From: Candidatus Syntrophosphaera thermopropionivorans
Lineage (GTDB): Bacteria > Cloacimonadota > Cloacimonadia > Cloacimonadales > Cloacimonadaceae
Assembly (NCBI RefSeq): GCF_004353895.1
Contig: NZ_SMOG01000001.1
Span: 186,001 to 250,000, forward strand
Direction: 5' to 3'
DNA length: 64,000 nt
The notes below the pieces were generated by a model. It did no database searches. It was not told the origin of the DNA and saw only the letters and a program-made list of their open reading frames with translations. Position 1 is the stretch's first letter, and each line of letters opens with the position of its first letter. Shown piece after piece: positions 19,456 through 28,259 of the stretch. The translations under genes were made by a program, and so were the position numbers.

Positions 19456-20073
19456 GTGATTAAAAAAAATAAGAATTTTCTCATTATCCTCTCTTCGCCT
19501 TCTGGAGGTGGGAAAAGCACAATTCTTAATGAAGTGCGCAAAATAAGACCGGACATAGAATATTCCGTATCTTATACTACCAGACCTCCTCGTGGAGATG
19601 AAAAGAATGGAGTGCACTATCATTTTATTGATGAAGAAGAGTTTCTGCGTCGGCGAGAAGAAGGCGATTTCCTGGAAACCGCCCAAGTTTTTGGTCACTG
19701 GTATGGCACTTCTATAAGCTTTATTAAAGACCGTTTAGCTGCCCAGCATCATATTATTCTTGATATTGATGTGCAGGGTGCTGCTCAAATTAGCTCTACC
19801 AGTATTCCCTATGTTAAAATATTTATTATGCCACCATCTATGAAAATATTACGAGAAAGACTCATTAAAAGAAATACCGATTCACTGCGGGAAATTGAGA
19901 AAAGACTGCTTGTCGCCAAGCAGGAAATTAAGTTTATTCCACAGTATGATTATCTCATAGTTAATGATGAACTTTCTGTTGCGGTTGAAGATGTGCTGGC
20001 TATTATTCGCGGTGAAGAAAACCGCACTAACCGTTATCCAGAGCCTATTAAAGACTTTCTGGAAGAGGAGTAA
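19456..20073 (+). CDS. gmk: Guanylate kinase
   Basis: It phosphorylates GMP to GDP with ATP in the cytoplasm. The P-loop is SSPSGGGKSTI, the GMP-binding region has SVSYTTRPPRGDEKNGVHYH, and the lid/C-terminal segment has KRNTDSLREIEKRL. The length of 205 aa is usual. The start codon appears to be GTG at 19456, 3 bp after the gcvH stop; no good ribosome-binding site is visible, which suggests translational coupling. It is followed after 5 bp by a small acidic protein in the place where rpoZ stands in many bacteria. Confidence 0.96.
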   Translation: MIKKNKNFLIILSSPSGGGKSTILNEVRKIRPDIEYSVSYTTRPPRGDEKNGVHYHFIDEEEFLRRREEGDFLETAQVFGHWYGTSISFIKDRLAAQHHIILDIDVQGAAQISSTSIPYVKIFIMPPSMKILRERLIKRNTDSLREIEKRLLVAKQEIKFIPQYDYLIVNDELSVAVEDVLAIIRGEENRTNRYPEPIKDFLEEE

Positions 20074-20078
20074 TAATT

Positions 20079-20513
20079 ATGTATAATCCTAAAATTGACC
20101 TGTTTCTTGAAAAAACTGGTATAGACTATCTGTTTTGCCTTCTGGCTAATCTTGAAGCTCAGAGATTAAGTCAGCTTCCAGCTTATGTCAGACAACATTT
20201 CCCGGATAAAATTCCTGTTATGGCTATGAATCATGTCGCTGATAATGAAGTTCCCGATTACTTTAAAGAAATAGAAGAAGCCACGCTTAAGATGGCTAAA
20301 GAACACTTACCCTATCCTGAAGAAGAAGTGGAACTGGAAGAAGAGACCTACGACGATTCCGGCGAACATATTGAAGAATTAGCCGATTCTACTCATCGTT
20401 TCTATAGCGAAGAAGAAGAGGAAGAAGAAGAAATAGAAGAAACAGAGGAAGAGGAAGAAGAATCCTACGAGTTTGAGGATGACTTGGATAACTTTGAGGA
20501 TGAAGAAGAATAA
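20079..20513 (+). CDS. Candidate divergent RNA polymerase omega subunit with acidic tail
   Basis: I do not recognise this 144-aa protein by strong motif. Its first 90 residues resemble RpoZ in order and spacing: an EKTG element, a helix DYLFCLLANLEAQRLSQL comparable to the RpoZ FDLVLVAARRARQM helix, then DYFKEIEEATL comparable to ALREIEEGLI. The gene follows gmk by 5 bp, the classic gmk-rpoZ order. Residues 90-144 are almost entirely Glu and Asp with a few Tyr and Ser, a low-complexity tail not found in typical omega. An omega role would place it on the beta' subunit to assist assembly. The alternative is an unrelated acidic protein; the context makes omega the better guess. Confidence 0.5.
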   Translation: MYNPKIDLFLEKTGIDYLFCLLANLEAQRLSQLPAYVRQHFPDKIPVMAMNHVADNEVPDYFKEIEEATLKMAKEHLPYPEEEVELEEETYDDSGEHIEELADSTHRFYSEEEEEEEEIEETEEEEEESYEFEDDLDNFEDEEE

Positions 20514-20522
20514 CCGGGTTCT

Positions 20523-21164
20523 ATGATTCCTCGTGAATTAATTCAACATCTGGAACTGCTGAAAAATCTCGGTGTTAAAGAAATCTTTCTGCCTACTTCT
20601 CGTAAAGCAGAAATCCTGAAAGAACTAAGTATTAAATATTCTACCTGCACAAAGTGTAAACTTCATACCGGAAGAATCAAATTTGTATATGGGGAAGGTA
20701 ATCCGGACGCCCTGGCTATGCTTATTGGTGAAGGTCCGGGAGAACAAGAAAATCTAACTGGTCGTCCCTTTGTCGGACCTGCGGGTAATCTTCTTACTAA
20801 GATGCTTAAGGCAATTAATCTCTCTCGGGAAGATGTGTATATCTGTAATATCGTGAAATGCAGACCTCCCAATAATCGCAATCCTGAACCGGAAGAAAGG
20901 GAAGCCTGTTTACCCTATCTCCTGGAACAAATTGAAATTATACAACCAAAATTAATCCTTATACTCGGATTGGTTGCGGCTCAAACCTTGCTTAATACAA
21001 AACTAAGTATGGAAAAACTGCGTCTGACCACTCATAGCTTTAAAGATATTAAAACTTTTGTAACTTACCACCCTTCTGCTTTATTAAGGAATCCGAACTG
21101 GAAAAAACCAGCCTGGCAGGACTTACAGCGTTTTCAGGCTGAATATATTAAACTACTTCAATGA
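20523..21164 (+). CDS. Uracil-DNA glycosylase, family 4 (Fe-S)
   Basis: It would remove uracil from DNA in base-excision repair. The family 4 signature is complete: cluster ligands in CTKCKLHTGR and later in CNIVKCRPPNNRNPEPEE and REACLPYL; the active-site motif GEGPGEQENLTGRPFVGPAG; and the C-terminal THPS-type loop as TYHPSALLRNP. The length of 213 aa is normal. It lies 9 bp after the omega-like gene, and its last codons overlap the phosphoesterase start by 4 bp (ATGA), so both are translated from one message. Confidence 0.94.
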   Translation: MIPRELIQHLELLKNLGVKEIFLPTSRKAEILKELSIKYSTCTKCKLHTGRIKFVYGEGNPDALAMLIGEGPGEQENLTGRPFVGPAGNLLTKMLKAINLSREDVYICNIVKCRPPNNRNPEPEEREACLPYLLEQIEIIQPKLILILGLVAAQTLLNTKLSMEKLRLTTHSFKDIKTFVTYHPSALLRNPNWKKPAWQDLQRFQAEYIKLLQ

Positions 21165-21964
21165 ATGCTGGTTCTTTATATAAAAAACTTCTACTTTCCT
21201 TTTTCCTTTTTCTTTTTCTCTCATCTATTTATGCCGTTATTGCTATCTATGGTGATTCTCAAAGCAATAATGATATTCATAAACAGATAGTTGAAGCTAT
21301 AATCAAATATCAACCAGACATTACTTTCCATCTGGGAGACTTAACTGCTCAGGGGAAAAAGCAGGAAGAATATGATGAGTTCTTTTCTTGCTGTAAACCC
21401 CTTACAGATTTGTGTCCTCTCTATCCAGTTAAGGGCAATCACGATGCTTCTTCTGAATTATTCTTGAAAAACTTCCCTTTCTTAAGCCAAACTTATTACA
21501 CGGTAGAATATGATAGCTTGCTCTTTATCATTCTGGATAGCACTCTGGAACTTTCACCTCATTCCGAACAATTAAACTGGCTAATTGAGACATTCAATTC
21601 TAATCCTTTACAACCTAAGATTATCCTGATGCACCATCCTATATTCAGCAGTGGTTATCATAGTGGAAATGAAGATTGGGCACTTTATCTTCCGGCTCTT
21701 TTTGCTTCTCATAAGGTTATTGCCGTTTTTTCTGGACACGACCATAATTATGAACATTTACAATGGAAAAACCTCAACTTTTTTATCTCAGGAGGTGCTG
21801 GAGGGTCTCTTCGTCCTTCTCTTTCTCAACATCCCTACAGTAAAATCTTTTGCTCTTCCTATAATTATCTTATTCTTAATCACCAGAAAAATTATTTGAT
21901 TTGCACTGCTTATAGTTTAGATGGAGATATTATTGATAAGGTAGCCATTTTTCTGGATTTCTGA
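21161..21964 (+). CDS. Exported calcineurin-like metallophosphoesterase
   Basis: An N-terminal hydrophobic segment (LLLSFFLFLFLSSIYAVIA) acts as signal peptide or anchor. The metallophosphoesterase motifs follow: GDSQSN (a variant of the D-x-H first motif without its His), FHLGDLTAQGKK, VKGNHDASS, LMHHPIFSSG and FSGHDHNYEH. Members hydrolyse phosphoesters with two metal ions; purple-acid-phosphatase-like exported forms are close in layout. The substrate is unknown. At 267 aa it is compact with no extra domain. It overlaps the glycosylase gene by 4 bp. The change in the first motif should weaken one metal site. Confidence 0.85.
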   Translation: MNAGSLYKKLLLSFFLFLFLSSIYAVIAIYGDSQSNNDIHKQIVEAIIKYQPDITFHLGDLTAQGKKQEEYDEFFSCCKPLTDLCPLYPVKGNHDASSELFLKNFPFLSQTYYTVEYDSLLFIILDSTLELSPHSEQLNWLIETFNSNPLQPKIILMHHPIFSSGYHSGNEDWALYLPALFASHKVIAVFSGHDHNYEHLQWKNLNFFISGGAGGSLRPSLSQHPYSKIFCSSYNYLILNHQKNYLICTAYSLDGDIIDKVAIFLDF

Positions 21965-22532
21965 TTAACTTTCAAGCTTTCTTAAAGTGTCTTCAAGACC
22001 CAAAACTTCAGAAAATGCTCCTTTTATTTTTAACTCCTTCAAAGTAAATTTATTAGATAATTTATCCTTTTTTTCTATAACTTAATAATAAGATGGAAAT
22101 TATTCAATTACCTGTCTCTTCCTTGGCTCTTTCTTGGGGAATTCGCTAAGATAGAAGCAAGATGGACTATACAACTACTAAAATGACAAACAAAAGACCC
22201 TAATATTAAAAACTTGTTAGTTATATAACGCATGACTTAACGAATACAATGAGAATAAATAATGGATATAAGAAAACTATTAATAATCCAGAAATTCGTT
22301 TTATATGAATGAATAAAGGGAAGATTACATTTCCCATTTGATACCACTTCTCATATTTTCCCTTGAGATTATTCAGAACAAATCTTTAAATCTTATACTG
22401 CTTCTAATATTTAGATTGACGGAAAATAATATCTATGGTTTTTGGAAATACAGGATTAAGCAAAAAACTTGTTTCATCAGAATATTAAATGTTTAAATAT
22501 CAAATAATAACAAACTTTAAGGAGATGTACTT
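21965..22532. other. Long intergenic gap holding repeat copy A
   Basis: I see no open frame worth calling in these 568 bp. The DNA is very AT-rich. Between 22111 and 22168 it holds one copy, in reverse orientation, of the four-copy hairpin repeat. TAAGGAG before the dapA ATG is the ribosome-binding site. Confidence 0.7.
22111..22168 (-). repeat. Intergenic hairpin repeat, copy A (most diverged)
   Basis: Read on the minus strand it aligns without gaps to the last 54 bases of copies B, C and D (CTATCTTAGCGAATTC... AAGAAAGAGCCAAGG). The first 15 bases are less conserved. It lies between the phosphoesterase gene and dapA. Confidence 0.65.
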
Positions 22533-23408
22533 ATGTTACAAGGTTCCTTTGTGGCTTTAGTAACTCCGTTTAAGCACGGAGAGGTAGATTATGTAGCCTT
22601 GGAGAGGCTAATAGATTTTCATTTAGAGAAAGGGACAGATGGTATTGTCCTCTTAGGGACTACGGCAGAAGCTTCCAGTCTGGCATCGGATGAAAGAGAA
22701 GCATTGCTTTTATTTGCGATGCAGAGGATAAATCATCGAGTTCCGGTAATCATTGGCACTGGAAGCAATAATTTTAACCATACTCTGGCAGATACCAAGC
22801 AGGCTCAGGAATTGGGAGCAGATTATGCTCTGATAATAACCCCCTATTATGTGAAGCCTACTCAGAAAGGTATGGAAGAATATTTTCTGGCTATTGCTGA
22901 GAAAACTAACATTCCTATAGTTATTTATAATGTTCCAGGAAGGACGGGAGTAAATATTTCATCTACTACAGTGGTAAAACTTGCCCGTGAATGTTCTCAG
23001 ATTGCGGGAATAAAGGAAGCAAGTGGTAATTTAATCCAGGCAACGGAAATAGTTCGTGATGCACCTGAAGGTTTTGCTCTGTTAAGTGGCGAAGATGCAA
23101 TGAACTTTCCTTTAATGGCAATTGGTGGCAAGGGTTGTATCTCAGTTACAGCAAATATTATTCCCCAAGAGATGAGTGAGCATATACATACTTGTTTAAA
23201 TGGCGATTTTATTACTGCTGCAAAACAGCATCAGCATCTATTAAAGTTACATCAAACTATGTTTATAGAGACCAATCCTATTCCAGTGAAGGAAGCATTG
23301 CATATGATGGGAATGCTGGAATTAGAATTCCGTTTACCTATGTGTCCCTTGATGGATAACAATAGAGAGATTTTACATAATGTTTTAAGTGAATATAAAC
23401 TTATTTAG
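22533..23408 (+). CDS. dapA: 4-hydroxy-tetrahydrodipicolinate synthase
   Basis: It condenses pyruvate with aspartate semialdehyde in the lysine/diaminopimelate pathway, through a Schiff base on Lys. The Schiff-base Lys is in GIKEASGN (about residue 160), the catalytic Tyr in YNVPGRTGVN, and the N-terminal GTTAEASSLASDER is canonical except that the second Thr of the usual GTTGE motif is retained with Ala in place of Gly. The TIM-barrel length of 291 aa is normal. AAGGAG precedes the ATG. No other lysine-pathway gene is nearby; it opens a run of same-strand genes with 0-13 bp gaps. Because the family also contains N-acetylneuraminate lyase and other aldolases, the assignment to DapA is strong but not absolute. 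Confidence 0.92.
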   Translation: MLQGSFVALVTPFKHGEVDYVALERLIDFHLEKGTDGIVLLGTTAEASSLASDEREALLLFAMQRINHRVPVIIGTGSNNFNHTLADTKQAQELGADYALIITPYYVKPTQKGMEEYFLAIAEKTNIPIVIYNVPGRTGVNISSTTVVKLARECSQIAGIKEASGNLIQATEIVRDAPEGFALLSGEDAMNFPLMAIGGKGCISVTANIIPQEMSEHIHTCLNGDFITAAKQHQHLLKLHQTMFIETNPIPVKEALHMMGMLELEFRLPMCPLMDNNREILHNVLSEYKLI

Positions 23409-23417
23409 GAGAATATA

Positions 23418-26339
23418 ATGAAAAAGCAGGTGGAAAAATACGGTTTTAAACTGCTTGAGACTCGTGAGATAAAAGAAATCTCAGCAACCGCCTATTACTA
23501 TGAACATAAGAAGAGTGGAGCCCATTTCCTCAATGTTAAATGTGAGGATAATAACAAAGTTTTCTGCGTAACTTTTAAAACTGTACCTCAGGATAATACC
23601 GGATGTCCACATATAATGGAGCATTCTGTTTTAAATGGCTCAAAGAATTTTCCTGCAAAATCCACTTTTATGGAGTTGATAAAAGGGTCGTTGCACACTT
23701 TCATCAATGCAATGACAGATTCGGATATGACTCTTTATCCTGTAGCCAGCACCAACGAGAAGGATTTCTATAATCTTTCCAGAGTTTATATGGACGCAGT
23801 TTTTTTCCCTAAAATCTATGAGCAACCGCATATTCTTCGTCAGGAAGGCTGGCATTATGATATCAAAGACCCTGAAGATGAACTTAAGATTATTGGTGTG
23901 GTCTATAATGAGATGAAGGGAGCATATTCTTCTCCAGATAACTTGATTGAATTGAACAATCAGATTGCTCAATTTCCCGATTCGCCTTATAAATATGATT
24001 CTGGGGGAAATCCTAAGGAAATTCCTCAACTCACTTATGAAGCTTTTATCAACTTTCATAAAAAGCACTACCATCCTTCCAATTCCTATATCTTTCTTTA
24101 TGGAGATGCCGATGAAAATGAAATAATGGAAATGATGGATAAGGAATATCTCTCGCAATTTAATAAAGAGGTGGAACCGGTGGAAGTGCCTTTCCAGAAA
24201 CCTTTTACCCGAACCAAGAAACTGGAAGTGGAATATCCCGTTGAAGAAGGGAAAGATATAAGTGAACAATATCATCTAAGTTTGAATTTTACTTATGGTA
24301 AAAATCCTGATTTAATAACCGTCTCTGCCATAAATGCTTTGATGGATATCCTGATGAGTACACCTGCTTCTCCTTTAAAAAGAGCCATTTTGGAATCAGG
24401 TTTAGCTCATGATGTGAGAGTTTCTTTAAATATCGGCATTTTACAGCCTACTTTCAGTTTAATCTGCAAAGAAGTTAAAAAAGAAAATATCCCTCTTCTG
24501 GTTCAGCTTATCACCGATGAGTTGAATCGTCTGGTTAAGGAAGGGATTGATAAAAAACTCATTGAAGCAGTTCTCAATCGTAGAGAGTTTTTCCTAAGAG
24601 AAGGTCCCAGTGGTAATTTCCCTAAGGGCCTTTATTATGCTTTCAATATTTACCATCACTGGATACATGGTGGTAATCCCATAGACGCTCTGGCATTTGA
24701 AGATATTCTGAAAGAATTGAGAAGAGGTCTCACTGAGCCCTATTATGAAGAATTGATTAAGAAATCAATGCTTAAGAATCATCATAGCAGCCAGATAACC
24801 TATGTTCCTGTTCCGGGACTGGCTAATAAATGGGAGCAAGAGATAAGAGAAAAACTGGCGGAAGAGAAAAACAAATTGAGTGAAGCTGTGCTAAATAAAC
24901 TGATAGAAGAGACCAGAGAATTTCAACAATGGCAACTACAACAACCAACTCCTGAAGAGCTTGCCCGAATTCCTTTCCTCACGCTTGAAGACATAAATCC
25001 TGAAGCAGAAGCCTATTCACTGGAAATAGAAAAACTCGGAACTAAAACTATCCTTACTCATCCTTTAAAAACTAATGGAATTGTCTATCTCAAAGCTTAT
25101 TTTGACCTTGACCATTCTTCCGAAGAAGACCTTCCCTGGCTTGCGCTATATGCTTCTCTTATGGGAATGGTGAGTAGTAAAAATTATGATTACATAGACC
25201 TTTCCAACGAAATATACAGTCATACTGGTGATTTGAATTTAAAGTTAAATATCAGACCCAGTTATCAGGACCCAGATATCATTCTGCTCAAGTTCCTACT
25301 TAGTGGAAAAGCACTCTATCATAAGACAGAAAAACTTATTGAACTGGCAAAAGAATTTGCTTTCTATCCTCTTTTTGATGACTATGATAGATTGAAACTA
25401 CTCATCCGGGAAGCAAAAGCCAAACTCCAAACCAGATTATTTTATTTTGCCGAAAGTATCGCAACTAACCGACTTTTTGCTCCTTCCAGCCAATTACATC
25501 ATTTTCTTGATCTTACCAGTGGTCTGGATTATTATCGTTTTCTCAGTAACTTAGATAAAAAATTAGAACAGGATATAGAAATTATTGCTCATAAACTTGA
25601 ACAGATACGAGATACTTACTTCTTACAGAATAATCTCTTAATAAGTATCACTGCAGAAGAAGAAGCCATAAAAGATACCATTAATGGATTAAATCCATTT
25701 CTTGATGCCATTTCTGATAAAGAGTTCCCACCTGTTGAACGATATTTTCATCCTAAAGAACTCAATGAAGGTATTATTGCTCCCATTCAGGTGCAGTACT
25801 GTGCCAAAGGTGGTAATTTCTTCCGTAAAGGTTATTCTTATTCTGGAAAATTGAGAGTCCTTACTAATATTCTCAATAGCGATTACCTGTATCGTGAACT
25901 CCGTGAAAAAGGTGGCGCTTATGGAGCCTGGTCAGGGTTTACCTTGAATGGCTATATGTATTTTGTTTCCTATAGAGACCCCAATCTTCAAAGAACTCTG
26001 GAGGTTTATGATCAGACTTCTGAATTCTTGCGTAATTTTGAATGCAGTAAGCGGGATATGGAAAGGTATATCATTGGTGATATCTCCAATCTGGATTATC
26101 CTAAAACTCCTGAAGGAAAGGGTGCTCAATCAGATGATGATTATATCACTGGTTTTACCCAGGAAGATAGACAACAGATTAGGGATGAGGTACTTTCCAC
26201 CAGATTGGAAGATATTCGTCAATATGCAGATATGATTGAAGAAGTGATGAGTATGAATCATTACTGCGTGGTAGGAAATGAGGCAAAACTAAAAGCAGCC
26301 AGCGAACTATTTGATAGATTAACCCCACTTTTATCTTAA
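23418..26339 (+). CDS. M16C metallopeptidase, presequence-protease (PreP)-like
   Basis: This is a 973-aa clam-shell zinc peptidase that degrades short unfolded peptides. The inverted zinc motif is HIMEHSVLNGS (HxxEH, near residue 65). The third ligand Glu is expected in VYNEMKGAYSSPDN. The second half carries the inactive homologous module, and near the C-terminus YRELREKGGAYGAWSGF supplies the Arg/Tyr substrate-binding stretch of the family. There is no signal peptide, so it should be cytoplasmic. The length matches PreP/falcilysin, not the shorter processing peptidases. It starts 9 bp after dapA and ends 4 bp before rsgA, which puts it inside the operon. Confidence 0.93.
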   Translation: MKKQVEKYGFKLLETREIKEISATAYYYEHKKSGAHFLNVKCEDNNKVFCVTFKTVPQDNTGCPHIMEHSVLNGSKNFPAKSTFMELIKGSLHTFINAMTDSDMTLYPVASTNEKDFYNLSRVYMDAVFFPKIYEQPHILRQEGWHYDIKDPEDELKIIGVVYNEMKGAYSSPDNLIELNNQIAQFPDSPYKYDSGGNPKEIPQLTYEAFINFHKKHYHPSNSYIFLYGDADENEIMEMMDKEYLSQFNKEVEPVEVPFQKPFTRTKKLEVEYPVEEGKDISEQYHLSLNFTYGKNPDLITVSAINALMDILMSTPASPLKRAILESGLAHDVRVSLNIGILQPTFSLICKEVKKENIPLLVQLITDELNRLVKEGIDKKLIEAVLNRREFFLREGPSGNFPKGLYYAFNIYHHWIHGGNPIDALAFEDILKELRRGLTEPYYEELIKKSMLKNHHSSQITYVPVPGLANKWEQEIREKLAEEKNKLSEAVLNKLIEETREFQQWQLQQPTPEELARIPFLTLEDINPEAEAYSLEIEKLGTKTILTHPLKTNGIVYLKAYFDLDHSSEEDLPWLALYASLMGMVSSKNYDYIDLSNEIYSHTGDLNLKLNIRPSYQDPDIILLKFLLSGKALYHKTEKLIELAKEFAFYPLFDDYDRLKLLIREAKAKLQTRLFYFAESIATNRLFAPSSQLHHFLDLTSGLDYYRFLSNLDKKLEQDIEIIAHKLEQIRDTYFLQNNLLISITAEEEAIKDTINGLNPFLDAISDKEFPPVERYFHPKELNEGIIAPIQVQYCAKGGNFFRKGYSYSGKLRVLTNILNSDYLYRELREKGGAYGAWSGFTLNGYMYFVSYRDPNLQRTLEVYDQTSEFLRNFECSKRDMERYIIGDISNLDYPKTPEGKGAQSDDDYITGFTQEDRQQIRDEVLSTRLEDIRQYADMIEEVMSMNHYCVVGNEAKLKAASELFDRLTPLLS

Positions 26340-26343
26340 AACT

Positions 26344-27408
26344 ATGAAACCCAAGGACAAGAAAATCCTCAAACCACATCGTCCAGCAAGGTTAAAAAAT
26401 ACACGCTTGCTGGACCTTGAGGTATTGGATGAATTGCCCGATAATATAAAGTTTAAAGCAAAAAGAACTCCCGAAAAAGTTGCTGAAACCTACAAAAAAG
26501 ATATGCAATTAATTTCAGGGCGTATACTGGAAATTAAAAGTAACTATCAATATACTATTGAAGCTGATAATAAAACCTTTACGGCAACTCTTTCGGGAAG
26601 ATTAAAGCAATTCGCTTTTCATAGTAAGTCCATAGTAGCCGTAGGTGATTATGTGGAACTGGATATCGTAGCTGAACCACCAAGAATTGAAAATATCCTT
26701 CCGCGTAAGAATACTTTAACTCGTTATCTGGGTTCTAATTTCCAAAGACCTACCATCTTAGCTGCTAATATTGACCAGGTAATAGTTACTTCCTCCTGGA
26801 GAAAACCAATGATTAAACCAGGATTGATAGACCGCTATCTCTGTCTTGCTGCTCTGGATAATATTGATGCTATCATCATTATCAATAAAGTTGACCTCTG
26901 TGAAGACCGGGAAAAATTAGAAGAAACGGTATCTTACTACAAAAACGTAGGTTATACTCTTCTATATACCTCTGCTCTTACGGGTGAAGGGATAGATGAA
27001 CTTTATGAACTGTTAAAAAATCGCGATAGTGTCTTCTCCGGTCAATCCGGAACAGGGAAAAGTTCTATTATTAACAGACTGGAACCTTCACTGAATCTTC
27101 CAACCGCTGAGGTCAGTGATTACAATGAAAAAGGAAAACATACCACCACCAGCACTATTCTGATTCCTTGGAGTTTTGGAGGTCATCTGCTGGATACACC
27201 TGGAATTAAAACAGTGAATCTTGCTAAAGATACTAAGTCTCAAATTCCCCGAGTCTTTCCAGGTTTTGCAACTCTGGCACCTTTATGTTATTTCAATGAT
27301 TGCACTCATACTCATGAAGAGCATTGTGCTGTCCTTTCTGCTCTGGAAGAAGGGAAGATTCCTACTAATCGTTATCTTTCCTATGTTAGTCTATTGAATT
27401 CCTTATAA
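26344..27408 (+). CDS. rsgA: Ribosome small-subunit GTPase RsgA
   Basis: This is a circularly permuted GTPase that checks late 30S subunit maturation. An N-terminal OB-fold lies at about residues 50-115 (GRILEIKSNYQYTIEAD). The G motifs come in permuted order: G4 as IINKVDLCED, then the P-loop GQSGTGKSSIIN, and the DTPG motif as LLDTPGIKTV. The C-terminal zinc knuckle is CYFNDCTHTHEEHC. At 354 aa it is longer than E. coli-type enzymes mostly by a basic N-terminal 45-residue leader (KDKKILKPHRPARLKN), which may bind RNA. Its stop codon overlaps the nadK start by one base. Confidence 0.95.
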   Translation: MKPKDKKILKPHRPARLKNTRLLDLEVLDELPDNIKFKAKRTPEKVAETYKKDMQLISGRILEIKSNYQYTIEADNKTFTATLSGRLKQFAFHSKSIVAVGDYVELDIVAEPPRIENILPRKNTLTRYLGSNFQRPTILAANIDQVIVTSSWRKPMIKPGLIDRYLCLAALDNIDAIIIINKVDLCEDREKLEETVSYYKNVGYTLLYTSALTGEGIDELYELLKNRDSVFSGQSGTGKSSIINRLEPSLNLPTAEVSDYNEKGKHTTTSTILIPWSFGGHLLDTPGIKTVNLAKDTKSQIPRVFPGFATLAPLCYFNDCTHTHEEHCAVLSALEEGKIPTNRYLSYVSLLNSL

Positions 27409-28259
27409 TGAAAAACTTCGTAATCTACATCAATCAAGCTTATAAAGATAAAACTGCTATTTATGATTTGCTGGAAGAACTTAAAAGTGAAGACCACTTG
27501 AACTTTTATGGCATTCCTTCTCAGCAAGAGATTCTTCCTCCAGATATTCATATCCTGGAAAGCGATAAAACTCCTAAAATAGATTGTGTGCTCGTATTTG
27601 GTGGTGATGGAACTATTCTCAGAGCTAAAAATATCGCTCTTAGGACAAAAGCTCCTATTTTAGGAATTAATATAGGCTATCTTGGTTTTCTTTCGGAAAC
27701 TACCTTAGGCGAATTAAAATCTTCTCTTAGAGACCTCTTGAACAAAAAATATCGCTTGCAGGAAAGAATGCTTATACAATGTCAGTTAAGGAGAAATGGC
27801 TCTATTATTTATAAAGATTTGGCTTTAAATGATGCTGTTGCCTGTAAAGCTGAAATGCCAAAACTTATTGGAGTACGCATCTTTAACAATAGAAGATTCG
27901 TTTTTGACACACGATGTGATGGTGTAATTGTCAGCACTCCTACAGGTTCAACTGCTTATTCCCTGGCTGCTGGAGGTCCAATTTTATCTCCAGAAATGAA
28001 AGCTATGGTATTAAGTCCATTAAATCCCCATCTTTTAACTGTTCGTCCTATGGTTTTCCCTTCCACTGACCATATCTTATTGCGTATCCATAATCTGGAA
28101 GCACCAGCTACTCTTCAAATAGATGGAGTTAATTGTAGTCCCATAGAAGAAAATGATGAAGTAGCTATCACTGCTGCAAAGCAGACAGTACAGTTTGTTA
28201 AACTTTCTAATCGCACTTTTTATCAAATTCTTAGACGCAAGATGCACTTGGGAAAATAG
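27408..28259 (+). CDS. nadK: NAD kinase
   Basis: It phosphorylates NAD to NADP with ATP or polyphosphate. Diagnostic motifs are VFGGDGTILRAKN, LGINIGYLGFLSE (NAD binding) and VSTPTGSTAYSLAAGGPI. The length of 283 aa is standard. The start ATG overlaps the last base of the rsgA stop codon, and its own stop codon is immediately followed by the recN ATG at 28260, so all three genes form one tightly packed transcription unit. Confidence 0.96.
   Translation: MKNFVIYINQAYKDKTAIYDLLEELKSEDHLNFYGIPSQQEILPPDIHILESDKTPKIDCVLVFGGDGTILRAKNIALRTKAPILGINIGYLGFLSETTLGELKSSLRDLLNKKYRLQERMLIQCQLRRNGSIIYKDLALNDAVACKAEMPKLIGVRIFNNRRFVFDTRCDGVIVSTPTGSTAYSLAAGGPILSPEMKAMVLSPLNPHLLTVRPMVFPSTDHILLRIHNLEAPATLQIDGVNCSPIEENDEVAITAAKQTVQFVKLSNRTFYQILRRKMHLGK

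Noticed and set aside
22201-22500. Possible RNA gene in the gap before dapA
   Set aside because: The sequence is uniformly AT-rich, and I could find no cloverleaf, CCA end or strong stem apart from repeat copy A.
23640-24275. 211-codon antisense frame inside the PreP-like gene
   Set aside because: It lies wholly within a well-supported coding frame, is rich in His, Ile and Phe, and has no start signal. It is a shadow of the sense codons.
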